A stretch of DNA of 9,335 nucleotides from positions 1 to 9,335 of the forward strand of contig JBNKLQ010000243.1 of assembly GCA_050292445.1 (NCBI GenBank), read 5' to 3'. The DNA comes from Leptofilum sp050292445 (lineage in GTDB: Bacteria; Chloroflexota; Anaerolineae; Promineifilales; Promineifilaceae). Numbering within the stretch: the stretch's first letter is position 1; each line of letters starts with the position of its first letter. Below are positions 1-6,725 of this stretch, in pieces. The notes under the pieces are model-generated. The model did not search any database. It was not told the DNA's origin and was given only the letters and a program-made list of their open reading frames with translations. Made by a program: the position numbers and the translations under genes.

Positions 1-453
1 GAAGCTGATGTGACGATGGATAGCATGGTGGAAGAGGTGAAAGGGGGGAAATCTGCCCTGGCTGGGCTGGATGAACGGCTCAAAGAGCTGGTACGCGAAC
101 ACAATGCCTGGCAAACCATTGATGATGAGATCCGCCGGGTAAAAGCGGCCGTTTCCCAAAACAACCTTGATGAGTTGGAAGACGCCTGGTACGACCTGGA
201 ACCGATGACCCTGGAACTGGTTGATGCGCATAACGAGGCGGAGTGGACCGTTAATCTAAGCAAGGTGATGGCTGACCTGAAACCTGCCATCGAACAGCAG
301 CTAAACTCCAAAGTGCGTCGCCTGTTCATGCGTTATCACACTTACGTGGGACATCGTTTCCGCGAAGTGGACCTGGAATTGCTTTCCCTTTGTACCGAAC
401 TCCAGCGCGTTGGTGAGCAAATCGATCTATTATTGAGGCAATTTAACAAATGA
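1..453 (+). CDS. Helical protein of unknown function, 3' part of gene
   Basis: The reading frame is open from the first base of the window, so the true start may lie upstream. The first visible start codons are GTG at 10 and ATG at 16 and 25. I do not recognise the family. The visible ~150 residues are charged and predicted by eye to be almost entirely alpha-helical: Glu/Lys/Arg/Leu-rich with few Gly or Pro, no signal peptide and no membrane segment. The C-terminal half has regularly spaced hydrophobics consistent with a helical bundle or coiled coil. The TGA stop overlaps the ATG of the following STAND ATPase gene (ATGA), which indicates translational coupling and a likely functional partnership. 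In STAND-containing conflict or signalling loci the adjacent gene is often an effector or adaptor, but nothing visible here identifies an enzymatic domain. It could equally be the helical tail of a longer multidomain protein. Confidence 0.6.
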   Translation, partial: EADVTMDSMVEEVKGGKSALAGLDERLKELVREHNAWQTIDDEIRRVKAAVSQNNLDELEDAWYDLEPMTLELVDAHNEAEWTVNLSKVMADLKPAIEQQLNSKVRRLFMRYHTYVGHRFREVDLELLSLCTELQRVGEQIDLLLRQFNK

Positions 454-3400
454 GCCAATCAGAACCAACCTCCGAAGAATTTATTCCCTTCATGTCCTTT
501 ACCTCGCTGCGCGACTCGCACCGCATCTTGCTCAAGCAGCGACGCAAAACCAAGGAAGCTGCCGAAGAAGATCAGTTTTGGGCTGAAGTGACCGAATTTT
601 TGAATCGAGGGGAAGCGGCTGGGGCGTTTATTGATAACACGGAAGATCGGGAAGCGGCGCAAAGCTTGCTCGATTACTGGCACAACCAGCTGTTTCATGC
701 GGGTAAAGAAACGCCCGAAGCGGTTCTGGACGAGTTTGACGCCACCACCCAGCCAGAAATCCCTGATTCGCGCTGCCCCTACATTGGTCTGGAATCATTC
801 AACGAAGATAACAAGCATCTGTTTTATGGCCGGGATCAGCTTATACAGGAGCTGCTGGATCAGGTATTGGTTAGCCGATTGGTAACGGCCGTTGGCCCTT
901 CCGGCAGCGGTAAATCATCGGTGGTATTGGCAGGCTTATTGCCTCGTTTGGAGGATAATGCTTTGTCCGGCAGTGAAGATTGGCATTATTATCCCACCAT
1001 TGTGCCAGGGGCTGCCCCACTGACCAGTTTAGCCCGATTATTGGAGCCGGATGGTGCGGATACGGCCGTATGGGTCACCGAAAATTACGAAACCTTCCTC
1101 AATAGCTCAGAACATCTGGCCAAATTGGTCAATGAAGACACCAACGGTCCGGCTGTGCTTACGATCGATCAGTTTGAAGAAACCTTTACCCTCTGCCACG
1201 ATGACCAGGAGCGGGATGCTTTCATCGACAACTTGCTGGGTTTGGTGAATTCTCGCGAAGCGCGCCATATGGTCATCTTGACCATGCGCGTTGATTACGA
1301 AAGCTACCTCAACAAAGTCCCCATGTTCCAATCCTTGTATGAACAAGGGCTGGTGCGCGTGACGGCCATGAACGCCATTGAACTGCACGACGCCATCGAA
1401 CAGCCTGCCCAGGCTATTGGCCTTAAATTTGAGGATGGCCTGATTGAAGCCCTAGTGCGCGAAATTGTGGGCGAACCGGCGGCGCTGCCTTTGCTGCAAT
1501 TTGCCTTGCTGCAACTGTGGGACAGTCGCGAGCGGAACCGCATCACCTGGGACGCTTACCGCCGCTTGGGCGGAGTGATGGAAGCCCTGGCCCACACGGC
1601 CGATGCCCTCTACAACGATCTGCTAACTGAAGAGCAAAATACGGCGAAACGTATTTTGTTACGCCTGGTGCGCCCTGGCACTGGTGTGGAGTTCACCCGC
1701 AGACGCGCTATGCGTCGCACGCTTTATCAATCTGGTGAAGCCAATGACCGCATTGACCGCGTGCTGCAAAAATTAGTCGATGCCCGTCTGCTGCGCCAAA
1801 CTGATGGCCAAACGGCCGCAACCGATCAATTTGAAGTGGCCCACGAAGCGCTGGTGCGCAACTGGCCTCGGCTGGTGGAATGGCTGGAGGATGAGCGTGT
1901 GGTGCTGCGCCACCGGCTGCGCTTTACGGCTCAGGCAGAAGATTGGGATACACGCAGTCGTGATCCGGGTGCCTTGTTGCGTGGCAAGCAGCTGCAAGAA
2001 GCGCTGCTGTTTGAAGATTTGAATCCGCTGGAGCAGGAATATATTGATGCCAGTAAAGTGGCTGAGCAGATGGAACTGGAAGAGAAACAGGCCCAGCAAG
2101 AGCGAGAGCTGAAGCAGGCACAGGAATTGGCCGAAGAGCAGCGACAGCGCGCCGAGGCAGAGGCCCAGGCTGCGCGCCGGGCTAGAAGTTTCAATATTGC
2201 TCTGATTGTGATTTTGTTTCTGGTTGTAGGTGGGGCGATTGGCTTGATCAATGCAGCCCAACTGCGAGAAACAGCGGCCCAGGCTGAATCAGCAGCTGCT
2301 GCGGCTGAGATTACGGCGCGAGAAACGGCCGTTGCCGCCGAATCGTTGGCGCTGAAAAGCACGACTGCCGCGCTTGAAGCCGCTACTGTCCAGGCGATGG
2401 CGACCTCAGACAACGCCCTGGCGACCTCAGAGGTGGCAGCCAACCAGACCACCGTAGCCGAAAGAGCTGAAGTCCAAAGCCAGGAAGAAGCCACAGCCCA
2501 GGCAGCCACTTCAGAGGCCCAGCTAGCTACCGTGGTGGCCCAGGCAACCGAACTTGCTCAAGAGGCCATCAACAACACGCCAGAAGCGACCGTGCCCAAT
2601 CAACCTACGGCCACGCCAGACTTAGCCCAATTGGCTGTTGCTGCCCAACTAAATTCCTTTATTCGTGAGCAGGACAACATGCCGATGTTTTACATTACGG
2701 GCGGCACTTACCAGATGGGTGTTGTGGATGCGCCCGACGATGCAGACAACGGTCCAGCTCATCGGGTGACGGTTGATAGTTTTTATATGGATCAATATGA
2801 GGTCTCGGTGCAGCAGTTTGCCGATTTCTTGAACCGGCAGGGAGGCAACAACGAGGCGTGTAATGGGGTTGATTGCGCCGTTACTTTGGTGGCCACGACT
2901 TTTACTAACTTACTGAACAATTTAGGTGTCTTTGAGGCGCGCCCCGGTACAGATCGTTACCCGGCGACCTGGATCACCTGGGAAGGGGCGGTGGCCTATT
3001 GTGCAGATGTTGAAGCTCGTCTGCCTACAGAGGCAGAATGGGAATATGCGGCGCGGGGTGTAGACGGCCGTATCTATCCTTGGGGTGATACAGAACCGGT
3101 GGTGAATGATACGGCCGTATTCAGCTACACTGCCTTACAATCCAGTTCTTTTAGCCGGGCCTTTGTCCGGGTCGATGCCTTACCCCGTGGGGCCAGCCCC
3201 TTTGGCATCTATGGCATGGCGGGCGGCGTGGCTGAGTGGGTGCAAGATTGGTACGATGCCGACTTTTACAGCCAAACATTGCCGGATATTGGTTACAATG
3301 ATGACGCATCTAGTGGTCTCAAAGTGCTGCGCGGCGGCTCCTGGGTCGATACGGCCGCTGACATCACGACCACAACCCGTTTGGCGCTGTCGCCAACTGA

Positions 3401-3470
3401 CAGCAATTTGAACGATCTAGAAAATTCCCACTGGGGTGCCGGTTTCCGCTGCGCCCGCGACGAAAATTAG
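450..3470 (+). CDS. Membrane-anchored nSTAND1 NTPase with C-terminal FGE-sulfatase-like domain
   Basis: This is a complete 1006-residue protein whose ATG overlaps the upstream stop codon. Residues ~1-105 form a helical N-terminal region with a DREAAQSLLDYW motif. Residues ~110-530 are an nSTAND1-type NTPase: entry motif PYIGLESF (110-117) and FYGRD, Walker A GPSGSGKS (149-156), Walker B LTIDQFEE (237-244), LPLLQFALLQLW (346-357), and a winged-helix-like FEVAHEALVRNWPRL (461-475). A charged coiled coil (~534-578) ends in RRAR and is followed by one transmembrane helix (~583-602). By the positive-inside rule the ATPase is cytosolic and the C-terminus is extracytoplasmic. An Ala/Thr/Glu-rich stalk (~603-720) leads to a formylglycine-generating-enzyme-like domain (~744-1003) with LPTEAEWEYAARG (from 858), GGSW (962-965) and GFRC (998-1001). 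The cysteine pair of true FGE is absent after GGSW, so this is probably a ligand-binding C-type-lectin-like fold and not an oxidase. It is likely a ligand-triggered oligomerising signalling ATPase; the ligand and output are unknown. Confidence 0.94.
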   Translation: MSQSEPTSEEFIPFMSFTSLRDSHRILLKQRRKTKEAAEEDQFWAEVTEFLNRGEAAGAFIDNTEDREAAQSLLDYWHNQLFHAGKETPEAVLDEFDATTQPEIPDSRCPYIGLESFNEDNKHLFYGRDQLIQELLDQVLVSRLVTAVGPSGSGKSSVVLAGLLPRLEDNALSGSEDWHYYPTIVPGAAPLTSLARLLEPDGADTAVWVTENYETFLNSSEHLAKLVNEDTNGPAVLTIDQFEETFTLCHDDQERDAFIDNLLGLVNSREARHMVILTMRVDYESYLNKVPMFQSLYEQGLVRVTAMNAIELHDAIEQPAQAIGLKFEDGLIEALVREIVGEPAALPLLQFALLQLWDSRERNRITWDAYRRLGGVMEALAHTADALYNDLLTEEQNTAKRILLRLVRPGTGVEFTRRRAMRRTLYQSGEANDRIDRVLQKLVDARLLRQTDGQTAATDQFEVAHEALVRNWPRLVEWLEDERVVLRHRLRFTAQAEDWDTRSRDPGALLRGKQLQEALLFEDLNPLEQEYIDASKVAEQMELEEKQAQQERELKQAQELAEEQRQRAEAEAQAARRARSFNIALIVILFLVVGGAIGLINAAQLRETAAQAESAAAAAEITARETAVAAESLALKSTTAALEAATVQAMATSDNALATSEVAANQTTVAERAEVQSQEEATAQAATSEAQLATVVAQATELAQEAINNTPEATVPNQPTATPDLAQLAVAAQLNSFIREQDNMPMFYITGGTYQMGVVDAPDDADNGPAHRVTVDSFYMDQYEVSVQQFADFLNRQGGNNEACNGVDCAVTLVATTFTNLLNNLGVFEARPGTDRYPATWITWEGAVAYCADVEARLPTEAEWEYAARGVDGRIYPWGDTEPVVNDTAVFSYTALQSSSFSRAFVRVDALPRGASPFGIYGMAGGVAEWVQDWYDADFYSQTLPDIGYNDDASSGLKVLRGGSWVDTAADITTTTRLALSPTDSNLNDLENSHWGAGFRCARDEN
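2398..2431 (+). repeat. 21-base internal duplication in the STAND stalk
   Basis: The 13-mer TGGCGACCTCAGA occurs at 2398-2410 and again at 2419-2431, a spacing of exactly 21 bases (seven codons). It encodes the heptads ATSDNAL and ATSEVAA in the Ala/Thr-rich extracytoplasmic stalk. A heptad-length duplication fits a stalk that has grown by slippage while keeping coiled-coil phase. Confidence 0.6.
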
Positions 3471-3477
3471 CTACGTG

Positions 3478-5313
3478 CTACGTACCCTTTTGGGCGCGTT
3501 TGATGTCTCGTTGGCGAATCTCATGGCGCAGTTCCTTCTTGCGAATGCGTAAGGCCACTGGTGTCACTTCCAGCAAATCATCCTTGGCTAAATATTCAAT
3601 CGACTCATCCAGGGACATGATGCGCGGGGTGTGCAATGCCTCCACGATAGCTGTTGGCCCGGTACGTACCTTGGTAAGTACCTTGGTTTTACACACATTG
3701 ACCACCAGGTCTTCATTGCGGATGTGCTGGCCAACAACCTGTCCGTTGTAAACTTCGTCAGCGGGAAGAACAAAAAAGGTACCACGCTGCTGCAAACCCT
3801 GTAAAGCGTAAGCGCTCACGGTGCCAGATTCCATAGCCACCAATGAGCCAAATTCCTGATTTTCAATGACCCCTTTCACGGGTTCATAGGCATGAAATAG
3901 TGTGTGGTAAATGCCAGTGCCGCGTGTGGCGGTAAGGAATGGTTGACGGAAGCCCAAAATGCCTCGGGTGGGAATTAAATACTCAGCGTAGACAGTGCCA
4001 TCTTCACCGTAGTGGATATGTTGCATCAGACCACGTCGTCGTCCCAGCATCTCGCTGACCGTACCCAAGTAGTCGTTAAGCACTTCCACAAACAGTTTTT
4101 CGACAGGTTCAGTAAGTCCGTTTTCGCTCTCTTTAAAGATCACCTCTGGCCGGCTGATGGCAAACTCGTACCCTTCACGTCGCATCGTTTCGATGAGAAT
4201 GGCCAGGTGCAGCTCGCCGCGCCCGGAAACGATAAATTGGCCAGCTTTTTCTGTTTCTTCCACGCGCATGGCCACGTTGCTTTCCAGCTCGCGCAGCAGT
4301 CGTTCGCGAATCTGGCGGCTGGTAACGTATTTGCCTTCTTTCCCGGCAAACGGGCTGTCGTTGACCTGGAAGGTCATGCGCACCGTGGGTTCTTCTACCT
4401 TGATGGGCGGCAGGGGACGCGGGTCATCGGGGTCGGCTAATGTGTCACCAATGCCTACTTCGGGGATACCTGCAATAGAGACGATGTCGCCTGCCTGCAC
4501 TTGGCTTTGTTCTACGCGCTGCAAATCGCGGTAGGTGTATAACTTAGTAATTTTTCCAGGGGCCATCTCACCATCGCTCTTGATGTGCATAATTTGCTGC
4601 CCTTCGTTGAGAATGCCGCTGGTGAGGCGACCGACAGCAATTTTGCCCACGTAGCTGCTGTATTCCAATGTAGTGACCAGCATTTGCGTGGGGCCGTCGG
4701 GATCGATCATGGGGCCGGGCAGGTAGTTGACGATGGTGTCGAATAACGGCCGTAAATCATCAGCCATCTCATCTGGGTCATCCCCAGCACGCCCTTCCAG
4801 CGCTCGCGTAAAAATCACCGGGAAATCGGCCTGTTCTTCGCTGGCACCCAGGTCAATGAACAGGTCAAACGTGGCGTTGACTACGTAGTCGGGTCGGGCA
4901 GCCGGGCGGTCGATCTTATTGACCACCACAATCACCTTCACGCCTTTTTCTAGCGCCTGGCGCAGTACAAAGCGGGTTTGCGGCATAGGGCCTTCCACGG
5001 CGTCAACCAACAGCAGTGCCCCATCGACCATGTTGACGACGCGCTCCACCTCGCCGCCAAAGTCGGCGTGGCCAGGCGTGTCCACGATGTTGATGGTGGT
5101 GTCGTTGTACACGATGCTGGTGTTCTTGGCCAGGATGGTGATGCCGCGCTCCCGCTCCAGATCGTTAGAGTCCAGGACGCGCTCGGCCACTTCCTGGTTG
5201 GTACGAAAAACATTGGTTTGGCGCAGCATGCCATCGACCAGCGTGGTCTTGCCGTGATCAACGTGGGCAATGATGGCGATGTTGCGAATATCGTTACGAG
5301 GTTGTAATGCCAT
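3478..5313 (-). CDS. typA: Translational GTPase TypA/BipA
   Basis: This is a complete 611-residue protein, close to the ~600-610 residues usual for TypA/BipA. It is a ribosome-binding GTPase of the EF-G/LepA superfamily, implicated in ribosome assembly and stress or low-temperature growth. The N-terminal G domain shows G1 AHVDHGKTT (16-24), the switch motif RERGITI (54-60), G3 DTPGH (78-82) and G4 NKID (132-135). Next come a beta-barrel domain and EF-G-like domains, including ESNVAMRVEETE and SGRGELHLAILIETMRREGYE, and then the TypA-type C-terminal region with RGILGFRQPFLTATRGTG and ENQEFGSLVAMESG. The start ATG is supported by family alignment, since the G1 motif begins at residue 16. An AAGGA lies about 14 bases upstream, a little far for a standard ribosome-binding site. 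The gene converges on the STAND gene with 7 bases between stop codons and no evident terminator there. It is a housekeeping gene flanking the accessory genes. Confidence 0.97.
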   Translation of the reverse strand: MALQPRNDIRNIAIIAHVDHGKTTLVDGMLRQTNVFRTNQEVAERVLDSNDLERERGITILAKNTSIVYNDTTINIVDTPGHADFGGEVERVVNMVDGALLLVDAVEGPMPQTRFVLRQALEKGVKVIVVVNKIDRPAARPDYVVNATFDLFIDLGASEEQADFPVIFTRALEGRAGDDPDEMADDLRPLFDTIVNYLPGPMIDPDGPTQMLVTTLEYSSYVGKIAVGRLTSGILNEGQQIMHIKSDGEMAPGKITKLYTYRDLQRVEQSQVQAGDIVSIAGIPEVGIGDTLADPDDPRPLPPIKVEEPTVRMTFQVNDSPFAGKEGKYVTSRQIRERLLRELESNVAMRVEETEKAGQFIVSGRGELHLAILIETMRREGYEFAISRPEVIFKESENGLTEPVEKLFVEVLNDYLGTVSEMLGRRRGLMQHIHYGEDGTVYAEYLIPTRGILGFRQPFLTATRGTGIYHTLFHAYEPVKGVIENQEFGSLVAMESGTVSAYALQGLQQRGTFFVLPADEVYNGQVVGQHIRNEDLVVNVCKTKVLTKVRTGPTAIVEALHTPRIMSLDESIEYLAKDDLLEVTPVALRIRKKELRHEIRQRDIKRAQKGT

Positions 5314-5336
5314 AAATTTTGTTCTTATCCTTCACG

Positions 5337-5364
5337 AAAAAGCCCGGCCAAAGGATGGTCGGGC
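5337..5364 (-). terminator. Hairpin plus T-run in the typA leader (possible attenuator)
   Basis: Read on the minus strand, GCCCGACC, a 7-base loop and GGCCGGGC form an 8-position stem with one A/C mismatch (5364-5342), followed at once by five T's (5341-5337). This is the shape of an intrinsic terminator. It sits only ~24 bases before the typA start codon. It is therefore either the terminator of something read in from further right or, if typA is transcribed from a promoter to the right of it, a transcription attenuator in the typA 5' leader. No minus-strand gene is visible to the right that it could serve. Confidence 0.4.
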
Positions 5365-5389
5365 AGAATAAATGATTCAATTGGACTGG

Positions 5390-5418
5390 ATTGTATGTCA
5401 GGAGTGGGGAACAAGCAA
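5390..5418 (-). promoter_or_regulatory. Candidate sigma70-type promoter for typA
   Basis: On the minus strand, TTGCTT (5418-5413) and TACAAT (5395-5390) are separated by exactly 17 bases. The -10 box matches consensus at 5 of 6 positions and the -35 box at about 3 of 6. Transcription would start near 5383, giving a ~70-base leader that contains the hairpin at 5342-5364. The call rests only on box similarity and spacing. Confidence 0.3.
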
Positions 5419-5461
5419 AAAAGCACTGAAATTTTTACGCTCCGTGCATTTTTGGTTTTGA

Positions 5462-5485
5462 GGGGAACGGCGAGACGCCGACCCC
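5462..5485. promoter_or_regulatory. Strong GC-rich hairpin in the divergent intergenic region
   Basis: CGGCG (5468-5472), loop AGA and CGCCG (5476-5480) form a perfect 5-bp stem. It is extended across a small AA/A internal loop by GGGG (5462-5465) pairing with CCCC (5482-5485). There is no T-run on either side, so it is not a standard terminator. It overlaps the place where a -35 box for the plus-strand TATAAT at 5503 would sit, so it could be an operator dyad or a structured leader element. Confidence 0.4.
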
Positions 5486-5502
5486 AGCCGAGGCAAGCAG
5501 AC

Positions 5503-5508
5503 TATAAT
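5503..5508 (+). promoter_or_regulatory. Perfect TATAAT -10 box, candidate promoter of the jelly-roll gene
   Basis: A perfect TATAAT lies ~115 bases before the chosen start at 5623. No recognisable -35 hexamer lies 16-18 bases upstream; that position falls in GC-rich hairpin sequence (GACCCC). If the promoter is real it may depend on an activator. Confidence 0.25.
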
Positions 5509-5622
5509 CAATTGGTACTATTGAACTATCGATGTATATCTGTTGAAATACGGCTGAATAAGCCACCAATAAGCGAATGGTTCAGTACAAAGAAGTCCTC
5601 TATGTGTGCTGCTATAGATACT

Positions 5623-6600
5623 ATGAAAAATTTGATGTGGATAGCTGGGGTTTGGCTGCTTCTTTTGGGAGGATTGGCTTGGGCTACTGGTTTGTCGGAA
5701 ACGGCCGCTTCTGTACAAGCTCTGCCTAATGCGCCAAGCGGCAGTGCAAATGAGTGTAATAACTGGCAAACAGCCCATCCCGAATGGATTTTCTGTGATG
5801 ACTTTGAAAGTGTTGATCCATTGGTGGGAAACGGCCGTTACTTCGAATACGTCAGCAACGGTGGCGAGTTTGTTCCGATGACGAGCATAGGCTTCAATAG
5901 CTCCAAGGGAATGCGGGCCTTGTGGCATCCCGGTTCGGTCGAGGCGGGCAATCTCAAACTTGGTTTTGGGCGTAATCCCAGCGGCTATATGAACAAAGGC
6001 ATTCGTCCCACCGAAGATTTCCGCGAAGTGTATTACCGCATGTACCTGCGGATGCAATCCGGTTGGCAAGGCAATCCGGCCAAACTTTCCCGCGCCACCG
6101 TCATAGCGGCCAACGATTGGTCGCAGGCGATGATAGCCCACATCTGGAATGGGTCGGACGACAAGCTGGCCGTTGACCCGGTGCGCTGCGTGGATACCAA
6201 CAATAATTACAAATGCATCGGATACAACGATTTTCCCAACATGGATTGGCTCGGTAACCAAAGCGGTGTCACTCCTATCTTTGCACTTGAGCACAATAAC
6301 GAATGGTTTTGCATTGAGGCCCACGTCAAATTAAATGATCCCGGGCAAAGTAACGGGGTTCAGGAATTTTGGATTAACGGGAGTCTGGAAGCACGGCGCG
6401 ACAATCTCGATTTTGTGCGTTCATACACAGCATACGGCATTAACGCCATTTTCTTTGAAAACTGGTGGAATTCGGGCTCGCCTCAGGAGCAAGAACGCTA
6501 TATAGACAATATCGTCGTCTCCACAGCACCGATTGGCTGTCTGCTGCCAGATGATTTCACCCCCACCGATTGGATATATTTACCATCAATTATCAAATAA
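5623..6600 (+). CDS. Secreted jelly-roll (concanavalin A-like) protein, possible polysaccharide lyase
   Basis: The protein has 325 residues from the ATG at 5623. I chose this start because it directly precedes a classic signal peptide: MK, then a hydrophobic core (residues 4-19), with cleavage likely after AWA (21) or VQA (33). In-frame ATGs at 5602 and 5395 would bury the signal. No clear Shine-Dalgarno is seen for any of them. The mature part opens with a Cys-containing WIFCDDFES segment, as in many jelly-roll secreted proteins. It continues with beta-rich motifs such as YYRMYLRM, EAHVKLNDPG (from ~232), QEFWINGSLEARRD, GINAIFFENWWN and RYIDNIVVS, the last being a typical final strand of a concanavalin-like fold. 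This resembles polysaccharide-lyase or lectin-type jelly rolls, but I cannot assign a family or catalytic residues. It ends in IYLPSIIK, nearly the same as the next protein, which suggests a shared sorting or anchoring tail. It probably acts outside the cell on carbohydrate. Confidence 0.82.
   Translation: MKNLMWIAGVWLLLLGGLAWATGLSETAASVQALPNAPSGSANECNNWQTAHPEWIFCDDFESVDPLVGNGRYFEYVSNGGEFVPMTSIGFNSSKGMRALWHPGSVEAGNLKLGFGRNPSGYMNKGIRPTEDFREVYYRMYLRMQSGWQGNPAKLSRATVIAANDWSQAMIAHIWNGSDDKLAVDPVRCVDTNNNYKCIGYNDFPNMDWLGNQSGVTPIFALEHNNEWFCIEAHVKLNDPGQSNGVQEFWINGSLEARRDNLDFVRSYTAYGINAIFFENWWNSGSPQEQERYIDNIVVSTAPIGCLLPDDFTPTDWIYLPSIIK
6574..6597 (+). other. C-terminal IYLPSIIK tail
   Basis: The last eight residues (318-325) of the jelly-roll protein match the last eight of the beta-helix protein (IYLPVITK) at six positions, after an acidic, Pro/Thr-containing linker in both. 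The rest of the two proteins is unrelated, so this looks like a short sorting or anchoring signal. Confidence 0.55.
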
Positions 6601-6619
6601 CGTAAGCGTTCAGTTGGTG

Positions 6620-6693
6620 GTTTTGCCAGAGAGACCCTAAGGGTTTCAATGTCAATATACATCGTTTTCCAGAGTGCAAAACCCTTAGGGTCT
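6620..6693. repeat. Paired palindromic repeat with perfect 15-base inverted arms
   Basis: AGACCCTAAGGGTTT (6632-6646) and AAACCCTTAGGGTCT (6679-6693) are perfect inverted copies separated by 32 bases. Each arm is itself a near-palindrome (ACCCT-W-AGGGT, cores 6634-6644 and 6681-6691). A direct repeat GTTTTGCCAGAG / GTTTTCCAGAG (6620-6631 and 6664-6674) precedes each core, so the unit is also repeated in tandem with a 47-base core spacing. No T-run follows, so it is not a canonical terminator. It fills the 125-base spacer between the two secreted-protein genes. It could be a REP- or MITE-like element, a pair of operators, or an mRNA-stabilising hairpin. Confidence 0.8.
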
Positions 6694-6725
6694 GAACGGT
6701 TACCAAATAACATTGAAGCAACCGA

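Larger units (their letters stand above)
5314..5622. other. Divergent intergenic region between typA and the jelly-roll gene
   Basis: These ~309 bases separate divergently transcribed genes and hold the regulatory elements listed separately: a hairpin plus T-run on the typA side, a second strong hairpin, and candidate promoter boxes for both directions. The plus-strand frame of the downstream gene is open back to an ATG at 5395. However, the 76 extra residues (rich in Arg and basic patches) precede an obvious signal peptide and are unlikely to be translated. The octamer TCAATTGG occurs twice, at 5377-5384 and 5508-5515. No RNA gene was recognised. Confidence 0.6.

Noticed and set aside
1773..2509. 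Minus-strand open frames (162 and 192 codons) antisense to the STAND gene
   Set aside because: They are mirror products of the Ala/Glu/Gln-rich coding sequence. The translations are low-complexity Ser/Ala or Leu/Gln runs without family features.
3321..3470. Variable region of a diversity-generating retroelement in the FGE-like domain
   Set aside because: STAND-FGE proteins can be retroelement targets, but this C-terminus is not rich in AAC/AAT codons at surface positions, and neither a template repeat nor a reverse transcriptase is present in the window.
3471..3500. Bidirectional terminator between the convergent STAND and typA genes
   Set aside because: CTACGTGCTACGTA is a short direct repeat with small palindromes but forms no stable stem with a T-run, and only 7 bases separate the stop codons.
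4012..4440. 142-codon plus-strand open frame antisense to typA
   Set aside because: It is a shadow of a highly conserved GTPase gene; the translation is His/Phe-rich and resembles no protein family.
5377..5515. TCAATTGG pair (5377-5384 and 5508-5515) as operator sites
   Set aside because: Two 8-base matches in an AT-rich intergenic region with no further flanking similarity are too weak to call.
5395..5622. 76-residue N-terminal extension of the jelly-roll protein from ATG 5395
   Set aside because: The extension is basic and low in structure and would precede and mask a textbook signal peptide that begins at 5623. It also overlaps promoter-like sequence.
6632..6693. Intrinsic terminator after the jelly-roll gene
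   Set aside because: The stem is long and perfect but the loop is 32 bases and no T-run follows on either strand, so it is better treated as a repeat or regulatory element.
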